Below are positions 16,010 to 24,367 of a DNA stretch of 34,915 bases, piece by piece. The notes under the pieces were generated by a model, which saw only the letters and a program-made list of their open reading frames with translations, was not told the DNA's origin and searched no databases. Within the stretch, counting starts at the first letter, position 1. Every line of letters starts with the position of its first letter. Where the stretch lies: assembly GCA_905480545.1 (NCBI GenBank), contig CAJQQR010000144.1:1-34915 (forward strand). The letters run 5' to 3'. Source of the stretch: an uncultured Pirellulaceae bacterium. Its GTDB lineage: Bacteria > Planctomycetota > Planctomycetia > Pirellulales > Pirellulaceae. A program made the position numbers and the translations under genes.

Positions 16010-17464
16010 ATGCTACACCGAAATCCGTTTAGTGCGATGTCCCGTCGAGAAATGATCGCTCGAATGGGAGCTGGTTTTGGGTCGATCGGTTTGGCAAGTG
16101 TTCTGGCTCAAGGCGATGCACATGGGAATCAGCCTGCCGCTTCTGGGAACCTTCGACTCAGTTCAAATTCAGCGACCCCGCTTGCCCCCAAGGCTCCACA
16201 TTTTGCGCCGACCGCCAAACGTGTGATTCAGCTTTTTATGCCCGGTGGTCCGTCGCAGGTTGACACGTTCGATTATAAGCCCTCGCTGGAAAAGAATGCT
16301 GGCCAACGTCCGCAGATTGTAGACCGAAAAACACTGAGAAATACGAAGAATGGCTTGATGCCGTCCCCTTTTAAATTCAAACAATATGGGGAAACCGGGA
16401 AATGGGTTAGCGATATATTTCCGCACGTTGCACAGGAGGTTGATGAACTTTGTTTTGTTCATTCTATGCACACGGATATACCCGAGCATGCTGGCGCGAT
16501 CTTGATGTATAACCTGGGGCACCTTCAGCCAAGTCGTCCGAGTCTTGGCTCGTGGCTGACTTATGGATTGGGAAGCGACAATCAAAATCTACCTGGTTTT
16601 GTAGCGATGAGTCCGCGGGCACAACCTCGTGGAAAGCTTGCCAATTGGGGGAACGCATTCTTACCTGGTGCCTACGCCGGAACCTATGTAAACATTGCAT
16701 CGATGCGCCCAGACCAAATACTAAAGGATTTAAAAAACAGTCGACTCTCACACGCGGACCAGCGTAGTCAAGCAGATTTGCTTTTGCAATTGAATCGAAT
16801 GCACCTTGAGCGGCAGGAAAAAAATCAACAACTGGAAGCTGGTATTCAGGCCATGGAAATGGCGTTTCGAATGCAGTTCGCTGTTCCCGAGACGTTCGAC
16901 TTAAGTAAGGAATCAAAATCGACTCTGGCGATGTACGGAACAAGTGAATATGCGAAAGGCTGTTTGCTTGCACGACGAATGATCGAACGCGGTGTGCGGT
17001 GTGTTCAGCTTTCACATTCGATCGATGGCTACGACATCGCATGGGACACTGGGCACGGTGATATCAAGGGCGGGCATGCGAAGCTTGCCAAGGCATGCGA
17101 TCAAGGCATTGCTGCGTTGATAAAAGACTTGCGGCTGCGAGGATTGCTGGATGAGACGTTGGTGATTTGGGGTGGTGAATTTGGTCGAGCTCCTACTTCC
17201 GAGGGAAAAAATGGCCGCGATCACGACCATTATGGATTTACCGTATGGATGGCGGGCGGCGGTGTGAAGCCAGGGATCAGCTATGGCGCGACCGATGAAT
17301 TCGGTTGCTCGGCAGTCGAAAAACGGGTGCATGTTCATGACTTACATGCGACAATCTTGCACTGCATGGGGTTGGATCACGAAAAGTTGACCTATCGATA
17401 TAGCGGTCGCGATTACCGACTTACGGATGTTTCAGGGAATGTGATTCGCGACATTTTGGTTTGA
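16010..17464 (+). CDS. DUF1501 family exported protein (sulfatase-like fold)
   Basis: 484 residues. AGGAG lies about nine bases before ATG 16010. The N-terminus has a twin-arginine signal (SRREMIARMGAGFGSIGLAS). The DUF1501 body is complete: KRVIQLFMPGGPSQVDTFDY, HSMHTDIPEHAGA, LPGFVAMSP, CVQLSHSIDGYDIAWDTGHG, ETLVIWGGEFGRAPTSEG, GRDHDHYGFTVWMAGGGV and HDLHATILHCMGLDH. It is related in fold to alkaline phosphatase/sulfatase enzymes, with no proven activity. It forms an operon with the PSCyt1/DUF1553 protein just upstream, the canonical pairing in Pirellulaceae genomes. Confidence 0.95.
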   Translation: MLHRNPFSAMSRREMIARMGAGFGSIGLASVLAQGDAHGNQPAASGNLRLSSNSATPLAPKAPHFAPTAKRVIQLFMPGGPSQVDTFDYKPSLEKNAGQRPQIVDRKTLRNTKNGLMPSPFKFKQYGETGKWVSDIFPHVAQEVDELCFVHSMHTDIPEHAGAILMYNLGHLQPSRPSLGSWLTYGLGSDNQNLPGFVAMSPRAQPRGKLANWGNAFLPGAYAGTYVNIASMRPDQILKDLKNSRLSHADQRSQADLLLQLNRMHLERQEKNQQLEAGIQAMEMAFRMQFAVPETFDLSKESKSTLAMYGTSEYAKGCLLARRMIERGVRCVQLSHSIDGYDIAWDTGHGDIKGGHAKLAKACDQGIAALIKDLRLRGLLDETLVIWGGEFGRAPTSEGKNGRDHDHYGFTVWMAGGGVKPGISYGATDEFGCSAVEKRVHVHDLHATILHCMGLDHEKLTYRYSGRDYRLTDVSGNVIRDILV

Positions 17465-17536
17465 TTGAGGCCGATTTTTTGCAACTATTGACGAAAAAGG
17501 TCGATTATCGGAGCAACTTAGATCGGGCTCATAAAA

Positions 17537-18046
17537 ATGAAATGTTGCTCCAGCGGTGGATACAAGCTTGAAAAACCGGCCAAGTACGAGTTACACGATA
17601 CCGGTTCAGGTATTTGGAAGACGTACACGCACGACGATGGTGTTCAGTTCGAAGAGTACACCTGGCATTTCTCCATTGGTGAAACACCGTTTCTTTAAAT
17701 TGCTTACGGGCCCAATCCGGAAACTGGAAAGATGGCGTGCGCTGATGGCTTTGTTGCGATCGGGCAGTGGGCGAAAGGCTTTCTCGCGATTGGCCAATTT
17801 GTAAGCGGATATTTCTCGATCGGGCAGTTCGTGACAGCTCGAGTCGCCGGAATTGGGCAATTCGTGGCAGCGCCACTTGCCATCGGTCAGTTTGCCGTCG
17901 CAGTCGCTGCCATTGGGCAGATCGGCGTTGTCGGAACGGGAATTTTCCAAAGCGCGATAATGTTCTTCGGCGGCACTGGCCAAAAAATTTGGGACATTGG
18001 CAGCTACTTGCCAACGATTCTGGGGTTATCGTGGAAACTTATGTAG
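17537..18046 (+). pseudogene. AIGQ-repeat protein gene interrupted by one in-frame stop
   Basis: One frame runs from ATG 17537 to TAG 18044-18046 (169 sense codons) with a single TAA at 17696-17698 (codon 54). Before the stop it reads KYELHDTGSGIWKTYTHDDG and FEEYTWHFSIGETPFL; straight after, in the same frame, IAYGPNPETGKMACADG. Then come six or seven 10-11-residue repeats around A-I-G-Q (FVAIGQWAKG, FLAIGQFVSG, YFSIGQFVTA and so on), glycine- and alanine-rich and hydrophobic. I recall planctomycete proteins with this arrangement, without a known function. The stop could be a recent nonsense mutation, a sequencing error, or a site of readthrough; an ATG at 17732 might allow reinitiation of the repeat part. 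The next gene starts at or just after its end. Confidence 0.7.
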
Positions 18047-18099
18047 CTTCGGGCTCTAGGGATGCATCCACGTTAGTATTCTTCCGAGCCAGAAGCAGC

Positions 18100-18444
18100 A
18101 TGCAAAACGAACTTGCCTCAAACAAAAATGTGGGTGCCGCCCATCTCGGAAGTCTTTTGGGGAACTTGGCTGGTCATCTTTCCATCCTTTATTGCGTTGC
18201 ACTTTATGGTGTGCTTCCCTATTGGGTTGTAACTTCAAACTGGGGATCGATTTCGACGGCAATTCCCTATCTGCTCGGAATCTGGTTTGTCTCGATCTGG
18301 CTTGTGGTATGCTTTCCGCGTTCTGTTGGTGTTCAGGGTTTTTTTCGGCGGGTTGTAGATCAAGGGTATGTTCTATCGCTTGTTGGTATGATTCAAGTTT
18401 GGTTTTCCGCGATAGAATACATTACTCGGTTAGGTGGGATCTAA
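18100..18444 (+). CDS. Small integral membrane protein, unknown function
   Basis: 114 residues from ATG 18100; an in-frame GTG at 18031 would add 23 residues and overlap the end of the AIGQ gene by 16 bases. Three hydrophobic segments are visible: about residues 14-37 (around NLAGHLSILYCVALYGVLPY), 45-65 (IPYLLGIWFVSIWLVVCF) and 85-105 (YVLSLVGMIQVWFSAI). No family recognised. The following hydrolase ATG comes one base after its TAA, so they are tightly coupled. The longer minus-strand and plus-strand frames overlapping its first part are out-of-frame readings of the repeat gene. Confidence 0.7.
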   Translation: MQNELASNKNVGAAHLGSLLGNLAGHLSILYCVALYGVLPYWVVTSNWGSISTAIPYLLGIWFVSIWLVVCFPRSVGVQGFFRRVVDQGYVLSLVGMIQVWFSAIEYITRLGGI

Positions 18445-18445
18445 A

Positions 18446-19831
18446 ATGGACGGATCTGAAAAGAATGGATCGCTGTTAATTGTGTTGCTAACGATTGCGG
18501 TGTTGGGAACGCTTGCCAGAGGCAAACATGCCTTTAGCCAGGACGAGAAGATAGAGTTCGAATCTGAGTTTGATTCAGAAAATCGTGTTACCAAGATTTT
18601 TGTGCCTGCGGAAAAAGGCGTTGTCAAACTGAGCGACATCTCTACGTCGCTTTTGAAATATGCGGAGATTGATTTGGGCGAAATTGAGCTGCCGGATTGG
18701 ATTGCTTCATCTCGATCAATTGACTTTTCGAGATTCGCTGCGCGAATCAGTTTAAGGGCAACCGACATCGCGTTAGGCAATGGGATCGATTTTGAAATCG
18801 ATCAAGCCAGTGACAGGCTAATTGTAAAAATACACCACGATTTACTGGGGGCGAGATTTCGAGCGACCAAAGATCGCATGCGGAATCTGATTCTTGGTTT
18901 AGATTCAGACGAATCATGGAAACGTCAGTTCGGGCTGACGCTGGATGAATGGATTTTCCCCGATGATGCTGAGCGTCTAAAAAATGAGGAGATGAAGGAG
19001 AGGATTGTCTTTTCAAAAAAGAGGCTTTGCATTTTCGTTCATGGGTTGAATTCGCGATCATCAATGATGAAGCCTCTTGCGGAAATGATCAAAAAGGAAG
19101 GTTTTGCCGTTGGCTACTTCGACTATCCCAATGACGACAAGATCAGTCGATCTGCATTCTTGTTTTCAGAGGAACTAAAAAAGCACCAAGTTCGATTTCC
19201 AACCCAGAAGATTTCAATTATTGCCCACTCGATGGGAGGTTTGGTTGCGCGGAATGCAATTGAAGATTCGCGTTTGGATTCAGGAAACGTAGATCAACTG
19301 ATAATGATCTGCACACCAAATCAAGGATCAAACTTGGCAAAGCTTGCGATTGGGCAGGACGTATGGGAGCACTATGCGGCGGGAGCGGATGTCGTACCAA
19401 GTCTCTCGCGATTGAAATCCAGTCTGGCAGATGGCGTAAACGAGGCTGCGACCGATCTTACGCCTGATTCGAAATTCCTTTCTGAGCTTAACAAACTGCC
19501 GCGAAATAAAGGCGTGCGATATACTTCGTTGCTTGGCAATAACGGGAGCATTAATGAAGATCAGGTCGGGGCACTTGCGAAGAAAATTGAGAAATGGTCA
19601 CTTGATTCAAAGTGGGTCAAGCTGGTGACGGAAAACGGTCTAAAGAAGATCGAGGACTTCACCGAGATTATTGAGGGAAAGGGGGACGGTGTGGTTGCGG
19701 TTGAGGCGGCTGCACTGAAAGGGGTCGACGATGTCAAAGTATTTGGCGTCACGCATAGATCAATGTGGACCTCGCCAAAGGATGAGAGTTCAATTGATCT
19801 TTATCGAAGCGTAATCGATCGATTGCGTTGA
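18446..19831 (+). CDS. Alpha/beta hydrolase, lipase/PGAP1-like
   Basis: 461 residues from ATG 18446, with AGGTGGG (18432-18438) as ribosome binding site; a GTG at 18434 would remove that spacing. Residues about 9-30 are a signal peptide or membrane anchor. Residues 30-180 have no recognised domain. The hydrolase part starts at about 190: oxyanion motif FVHGLNSRS, then the nucleophile elbow AHSMGGL with Ser262, and ICTPNQGSNLA, which is the usual pattern of lipase/esterase and PGAP1-like serine hydrolases acting on acyl esters. Candidates for the acid and histidine are near the C-terminus (GVTHRSMW holds a plausible catalytic His). It is probably co-transcribed with the small membrane protein before it. 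Confidence 0.88.
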   Translation: MDGSEKNGSLLIVLLTIAVLGTLARGKHAFSQDEKIEFESEFDSENRVTKIFVPAEKGVVKLSDISTSLLKYAEIDLGEIELPDWIASSRSIDFSRFAARISLRATDIALGNGIDFEIDQASDRLIVKIHHDLLGARFRATKDRMRNLILGLDSDESWKRQFGLTLDEWIFPDDAERLKNEEMKERIVFSKKRLCIFVHGLNSRSSMMKPLAEMIKKEGFAVGYFDYPNDDKISRSAFLFSEELKKHQVRFPTQKISIIAHSMGGLVARNAIEDSRLDSGNVDQLIMICTPNQGSNLAKLAIGQDVWEHYAAGADVVPSLSRLKSSLADGVNEAATDLTPDSKFLSELNKLPRNKGVRYTSLLGNNGSINEDQVGALAKKIEKWSLDSKWVKLVTENGLKKIEDFTEIIEGKGDGVVAVEAAALKGVDDVKVFGVTHRSMWTSPKDESSIDLYRSVIDRLR

Positions 19832-20011
19832 ATCATCCTGTTCAGAATTGTGGCAATACCCAGTGATGCACACTCGTAACAAAATTAGTCGTGGAACAAG
19901 TTGCCGTATCGATTTACACTTGTGCTGGTGTTGAATTTGGTGGACGTTAGAGGCTTATCGTGATTTAATAAACCACATTTGGTAGCCTACTCGCGGGAGT
20001 CTATACAGGCC

Positions 20012-20989
20012 ATGTTCGAAACGTATCGTCCCTCTGGAGCGTTCAGCCCGCTTTGCATTCTGTATCTCGTCTTGGCCATCTTAATTTCTGCGGCAGTTGC
20101 ATTTCTTTATGAGCTTATGCTTTACTGGATCCCGTTGATTTACGTCACTTTCCTGATCACGATTGGCTTCGGATTTGCGTTGGGGTTATTAGGGGTTTTG
20201 GCGATCAATCTCGGTCACGTTCGAAACCTGGCAGTGGGGCTGATAATTGGACTGCTGATTAGCTGCGGCGGCATTGCCGCAAAGTACGGGTTTCAATATG
20301 AGCGATTTATTGCCATCGTTGCCGATAATCTGATGGCGGAAGAAAAGGTTGATCAGGAAAAACGGTCGGCATTGCGTGAGGCGATCAAGGAAGAGATTTC
20401 TTTTAAGGACCAAATCGATGACCGCGTCCAACGCGGCTGGAATATTGGAAAGCGAGGTGCAGGTTTACCGATTGCTGGATTGTTCGTCTATCTGATTTGG
20501 TTGATTGAATTTGGAATTGTTCTCGTAATTGTAGTTGCCTTGGTGTGGCATGCGGTGCGACAACCGTACAGCGAAGCATTGCAAAAATGGGCAAACGAAG
20601 AGCAAGTCGTGATGACGCTACCGATCGACAGTGCGGAAATGGTTGATCAAATCAAAAAGGCGGGAAGCATCGACGATCTCTTGAAGATACCGGTTCCAAA
20701 ATCTGATGAATCCAACAAGTTCGCCGTTTATACGGTAAATAGCGTCGATGGTGCGGACATGGAGGACGCCTATTTAAGCGTCAAATTGACAACGATTTCG
20801 TACAACGACAAAGGCGAAGAGCAAAAGTCTGACGAATCCTTGGTTGATTTTGCCATTTTAAAATCAGATGAGCGAAATCGATTGCTAGAAAATGCTGAGC
20901 TTCTTAATGAGGCGTTTGTAGAGTACCACAAGGCAAAAGTGGCCGGCACGCTGGGCACTGAGTCGACGCCGAACGCTTCCGATGCCTAA
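20012..20989 (+). CDS. Membrane protein with four hydrophobic segments, unknown function
   Basis: 325 residues from ATG 20012; a TTG at 19979 adds 11 residues and is less likely. Hydrophobic segments lie near residues 11-37, 39-65, 72-94 and 149-182, the last long enough for a helix pair. Between the third and fourth is a charged stretch (about 95-148) that may be a helical loop. The C-terminal 140 residues are soluble, Asp/Glu/Lys-rich, with a conserved-looking beta part (MEDAYLSVKLTTISYNDKG). I do not recognise the family. It follows the hydrolase by about 180 bases on the same strand and may be a separate unit. Confidence 0.8.
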   Translation: MFETYRPSGAFSPLCILYLVLAILISAAVAFLYELMLYWIPLIYVTFLITIGFGFALGLLGVLAINLGHVRNLAVGLIIGLLISCGGIAAKYGFQYERFIAIVADNLMAEEKVDQEKRSALREAIKEEISFKDQIDDRVQRGWNIGKRGAGLPIAGLFVYLIWLIEFGIVLVIVVALVWHAVRQPYSEALQKWANEEQVVMTLPIDSAEMVDQIKKAGSIDDLLKIPVPKSDESNKFAVYTVNSVDGADMEDAYLSVKLTTISYNDKGEEQKSDESLVDFAILKSDERNRLLENAELLNEAFVEYHKAKVAGTLGTESTPNASDA

Positions 20990-21159
20990 AAATTCCGGCT
21001 GGGACCCTTTGTGGGAATCATTTCACCGTTGATTGTTCGTAACCCAATTGGCTAAGCGCGGGTGTCGTAACAAGCGAAAATCCATACTCATCGATTGCAA
21101 TGAAAAGCTCGATTGGTTAATCTTCCCCGTTTCAATCGGTTTTTAATTTAGTTTCCCGA

Positions 21160-21651
21160 ATGCCTGAATTCACGCATTTTGATGACCAAGGTCGCACGCA
21201 TATGGTCGAAGTCGGCGAGAAAGCCGTCACGAATCGAACCGCAAAGGCGAGCGGAATTGTTCAGATGGATGCGAAAACGTTACGGCGGATTCGCGAAATG
21301 TCGTTTTCAAAGGGTAACGTTCTCGAGGTTGCAAGACTGGCGGGGATCATGGCGGCGAAAAAGACTTCGGACTTGATTCCGTTGTGCCACTCGTTGCCGT
21401 TAAGCGGGGTCGCGATTGAATTCGTTTTCCTCGACGAACAGCAGATCAAGATCATTTCAACGGTCAATGTTACGGCAAAGACCGGCGTCGAAATGGAAGC
21501 GTTAACTTCGGTAACGATCGCGGCCCTGACAATTTACGACATGTGCAAATCGGTCGACCGTGGGATGCTCATTCAGCAGGTGCAGTTGGACGAGAAATCT
21601 GGCGGAAAATCGGGGCATTATTCACGCGAAAAGAACTCGAACTTGTCATAA
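21160..21651 (+). CDS. moaC: Cyclic pyranopterin monophosphate synthase MoaC
   Basis: 163 residues, normal family size. MoaC converts the 3',8-cyclo-GTP made by MoaA into cyclic pyranopterin monophosphate, the second step of molybdenum cofactor synthesis in the cytoplasm. The signature stretches are all here: FTHFDDQGRTHMVEVGEK, the NRTAKASG segment, GNVLEVARLAGIMAAKKTSD, LIPLCHSLPLSG, and VEMEALTSVTIAALTIYDMC followed by KSVDRGM, including the Lys, His and Asp residues used in catalysis. There is no Shine-Dalgarno sequence. No other moa gene is adjacent; the next gene starts about 40 bases later and belongs to isoprenoid synthesis. Confidence 0.97.
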   Translation: MPEFTHFDDQGRTHMVEVGEKAVTNRTAKASGIVQMDAKTLRRIREMSFSKGNVLEVARLAGIMAAKKTSDLIPLCHSLPLSGVAIEFVFLDEQQIKIISTVNVTAKTGVEMEALTSVTIAALTIYDMCKSVDRGMLIQQVQLDEKSGGKSGHYSREKNSNLS

Positions 21652-21691
21652 AGAAAGTTGGTGAGATCCCCTGGGGTCGCCCATTCATCCA

Positions 21692-22687
21692 ATGTTAAAA
21701 CCGCTTGTAGAACCAAAGCAACATCCGCTCACCGACCTTTATGCTCCAATTGCAGCGGAGATGACGCAGGTCGAGTCGCTTTTGAAAACGGAACTGACAA
21801 GCAAATACGAATTCGTGGACGAATTGCTACGTAAGAGCAATCGGCTGTCAGGTAAACGCCTCCGCCCTGCCCTACTACTATTATTCGCAAAGTCATTTGG
21901 CGACATCACAGAGGACCAAATCAAACTTGCGGCCGCAATCGAAATGATCCATACGGCAACGTTGGTTCACGACGATATCCTCGACAGTGCTGAGCAACGC
22001 CGACACAATTCGACGATCAATTATGAGTACGGAAATCAAACCGCGATTTTGACCGGAGACTTCTTGTTTTCTCATGCATTTTTTTTAACCAGTACATTAC
22101 CTACGACGTTTGCAGCTCAAGAGATCGGCCGGTCGACCAACAAGGTATGTGAGGGCGAAATGCGGCAAATTGGAACCAAGGATCAATTCGATCTTTCACA
22201 AAAAGAGTATCTTGAAATCATCGATGCAAAAACGGCCGTGCTCTGCAGTTGTGCGACGAAATTGGGAACACATTATGCAGGGGGAACTGACGCCGAAGTC
22301 GATGCTGCCGCGGCATATGGGACCAATCTCGGGATTGCGTTTCAAATTGTTGACGACCTATTGGACATTGTCGGTGACGAATCAAAGACCGGGAAGTCGC
22401 TGGGGACTGATCTCGAACAACGCAAGCCAACATTGCCGCTCATTCATCTATTGGATTCTGTAGCCGATTCAGAAAAATCGCTTTACTTGAATTCGCTCCG
22501 CTCCGATGATTTAAATCCCGCGACGATCTTGGATTGGTTTTCCAAAAGTGACTCGGTCAACTTTAGCAAAACAATGGCAATTCACTACGCAAAGAAAGCG
22601 GTTGACGCGCTGGGGCAATTGCAAGCTTCTCCCGAGAAGGAAATTTTGGCGGCAATCCCGCATTTCGTTTTAGAGCGTTCCCACTAA
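21692..22687 (+). CDS. Polyprenyl diphosphate synthase (trans-isoprenyl synthase)
   Basis: 331 residues. It should condense isopentenyl diphosphate units on an allylic primer to make a long-chain polyprenyl diphosphate, most likely the quinone side chain. The first aspartate-rich motif is Asp94-Asp95-x-x-Asp98 (LVHDDILD), followed by RRHNSTINYEYGN; the second is Asp221-Asp222-x-x-Asp225 (QIVDDLLD), followed by GKSLGTDLEQRKPTLPLIHL. The size, and the absence of bulky aromatics just before the first motif (MIHTATL), fit a long-chain synthase (ispB-like) better than a farnesyl synthase. It follows moaC by 40 bases, so the two may share a transcript by chance of packing. Confidence 0.93.
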   Translation: MLKPLVEPKQHPLTDLYAPIAAEMTQVESLLKTELTSKYEFVDELLRKSNRLSGKRLRPALLLLFAKSFGDITEDQIKLAAAIEMIHTATLVHDDILDSAEQRRHNSTINYEYGNQTAILTGDFLFSHAFFLTSTLPTTFAAQEIGRSTNKVCEGEMRQIGTKDQFDLSQKEYLEIIDAKTAVLCSCATKLGTHYAGGTDAEVDAAAAYGTNLGIAFQIVDDLLDIVGDESKTGKSLGTDLEQRKPTLPLIHLLDSVADSEKSLYLNSLRSDDLNPATILDWFSKSDSVNFSKTMAIHYAKKAVDALGQLQASPEKEILAAIPHFVLERSH

Positions 22688-23558
22688 TCGCGACGATGTA
22701 TCGGCGGAACGCAATTCTGGATTCCGATTGGAGCTGACCACTCCCTTACGGGAAATCCCTGAAAGCGTTCTACCGCTGACGCGATTCCCGAGAAGGATCG
22801 ATTGTCTAACGAGCAAACGGTGTTTGGAAGAATGTCGCGTGCATTTATTGGAGCGGCGCCTGCTCGTAACCACTCAAAGAGCAACGTTCCTCATCAATTA
22901 TTTCGCAAGTCAGGTGCTGACGATTTCCCTGTCAATTCAAGCAAAGATTGGTTTTAGAGCAACGGCTGGATGGCGGAGATCCTTTTTTTATTTTTGGGTT
23001 AAATCGCAATTTGGATTTTCATCATCGCCCGACGTGTAGATTCTTTTACCGTTCACCGTTGACCGCGAGTTTTTACAAGGTTTTGGCGTCATGTCACCCG
23101 CTATTGGGAAAAAAACAATGGCAAAGACTATTCACCCCGAAGCGTTAGGACCAGAACGTGCGTCGGCAACTGCGGTCTTTCAAGGAACAATTGCACTCGA
23201 TTCTGGCGACTTTTTAATTGTCGAAGTTCCCGCTCAACTCCCGTCACGCTTGGGGGCTCGCCGTAATTGCCCGTCGGTTGATCGACCTAAAAGGGACGAC
23301 GCTGTCAGTAGCATCCGAGATATGAAAGTAGGCAGTGAGGGTTTTGGAATTTTTAAGCCGACTCGGTCGAAAAATTTGCTTCGGTAAATGACCTAGATCT
23401 GTTGCGATTGAAGAAATTGCCGAATCGACGCACTCACGTTTAGGGGACCTTCGGTGTTCTTTCTGCTGTTGTCGATTAGAAGATGCATTGTTTGAACAAT
23501 TAAATGTTTTCGCAATGCAGCGAAGTTCAATCAGACTTTCTACGGCTCTTTTCAGTTT
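22688..23558. other. 870-base gap without a recognisable gene
   Basis: Short ORFs exist on both strands but none shows domain-like sequence. At about 23115-23330 a plus-strand frame (MAKTIHPEALGPERA) and a second shifted frame (AWGLAVIARRLIDLKGTTLS) are adjacent, as if one small gene had been frameshifted. On the minus strand near 23390-23487 a 31-codon reading starts MHLLIDNSRK. These may be relics, but I cannot assign them. Confidence 0.35.
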
Positions 23559-24332
23559 TTAATGTCGCTCATCTTCTTGCGGGCACGGAACGAATGTCCG
23601 CCATTCGAATTTATCCCAAAGATCTTGTTGTCCTGCAAATTTCAAATGAATGACTCGGCTATAAGTCTTTGTAGCAGTTTTGGATGATCGGGTTGAGCGG
23701 AATAGCAGTGGACGCATTACGAAAGCATCACCCACATTTGAGTTGATTACCTGATCGTCATCAAATTCCATTTCACCGACCAGGTGCGTATTAGGTTTTA
23801 CCACGAGCGCCTCATCGTCAACCGTTGGAGGATCGAGATAGATTCGCAACGTCAGCATTTTTTCTAGCAGCTGAATTGGGGCTTCGACTTGGGGTATGCC
23901 AGCTCGGAATGTCGGTTTAACAAAATCTTCCGATGGCAGATCATTTTCCTTCACGGTGATCGTCATGTCTCGATGCCATGGAAACGACCGGGTTCGCTCC
24001 GAACGTTTGTCGAAATAATCTGCCTGAACCAATCCAAAGCCTGACCCCAAGATCAGACGAATGAATTCCGTCAGTTCAGGCCGCTGCCAAATTTCGTTGA
24101 AGTCTTTGATGAATTCATCAACACGATTAGCCGCATAAACTTTTCCGTTTTGATCGCGAGTCCAATCTTTTGGATCACTTGATTCAAATTTTTTATCCGA
24201 GCTGGAGAAAGCTGACTCGAATTTCGAAATCAGAGAATCGGTCTCCTGCTTGCCAAAAGCTGCTGGCAAGTTTCCGAAGCCAGATGACAGAATTTCCGAA
24301 ACGCATCGGGATTGGTTAGCGGTTAAGGGCAT
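23559..24332 (-). CDS. Phytanoyl-CoA dioxygenase (PhyH)-like protein with altered iron site
   Basis: 257 residues. AAAAGG sits just before ATG 24332. The fold marks of 2-oxoglutarate/iron oxygenases of the PhyH family are visible: FGLVQADYFDK, the proximal iron ligands His120-x-Asp122 (FPWHRDM), LTLRIYLDPPTVDDEALVVK, the PNTHLVG turn, GDAFVMRPLL, and Arg226 in SRVIHLKFAG for 2-oxoglutarate. In relatives I know, the segment after GDxxxxxxxLL has a histidine (LHRS), the distal iron ligand; here it reads LFRSTRSS with Phe211. So the enzyme may be inactive, use another ligand, or be an iron-independent relative. It lies 35 bases behind the methyltransferase in what looks like a two-gene operon. 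Substrate unknown. Confidence 0.82.
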   Translation of the reverse strand: MPLTANQSRCVSEILSSGFGNLPAAFGKQETDSLISKFESAFSSSDKKFESSDPKDWTRDQNGKVYAANRVDEFIKDFNEIWQRPELTEFIRLILGSGFGLVQADYFDKRSERTRSFPWHRDMTITVKENDLPSEDFVKPTFRAGIPQVEAPIQLLEKMLTLRIYLDPPTVDDEALVVKPNTHLVGEMEFDDDQVINSNVGDAFVMRPLLFRSTRSSKTATKTYSRVIHLKFAGQQDLWDKFEWRTFVPCPQEDERH

Positions 24333-24367
24333 GAAACCTTTTCATGTTTTTTGAAACTTACAGCATA

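Noticed and set aside
16464..17042. 192-codon open frame on the minus strand
   Set aside because: Antisense to the intact DUF1501 gene, with His/Arg/Pro-rich sequence lacking any motif.
17529..18014. 161-codon and 125-codon minus-strand frames over the AIGQ repeats
   Set aside because: Repetitive antisense readings of the repeat DNA; the plus-strand AIGQ reading is the meaningful one.
23115..23387. STAS-like or other small protein gene in the 22688-23558 gap
   Set aside because: Two neighbouring frames look mildly protein-like but no motif is convincing, so it is mentioned only as a possible relic.
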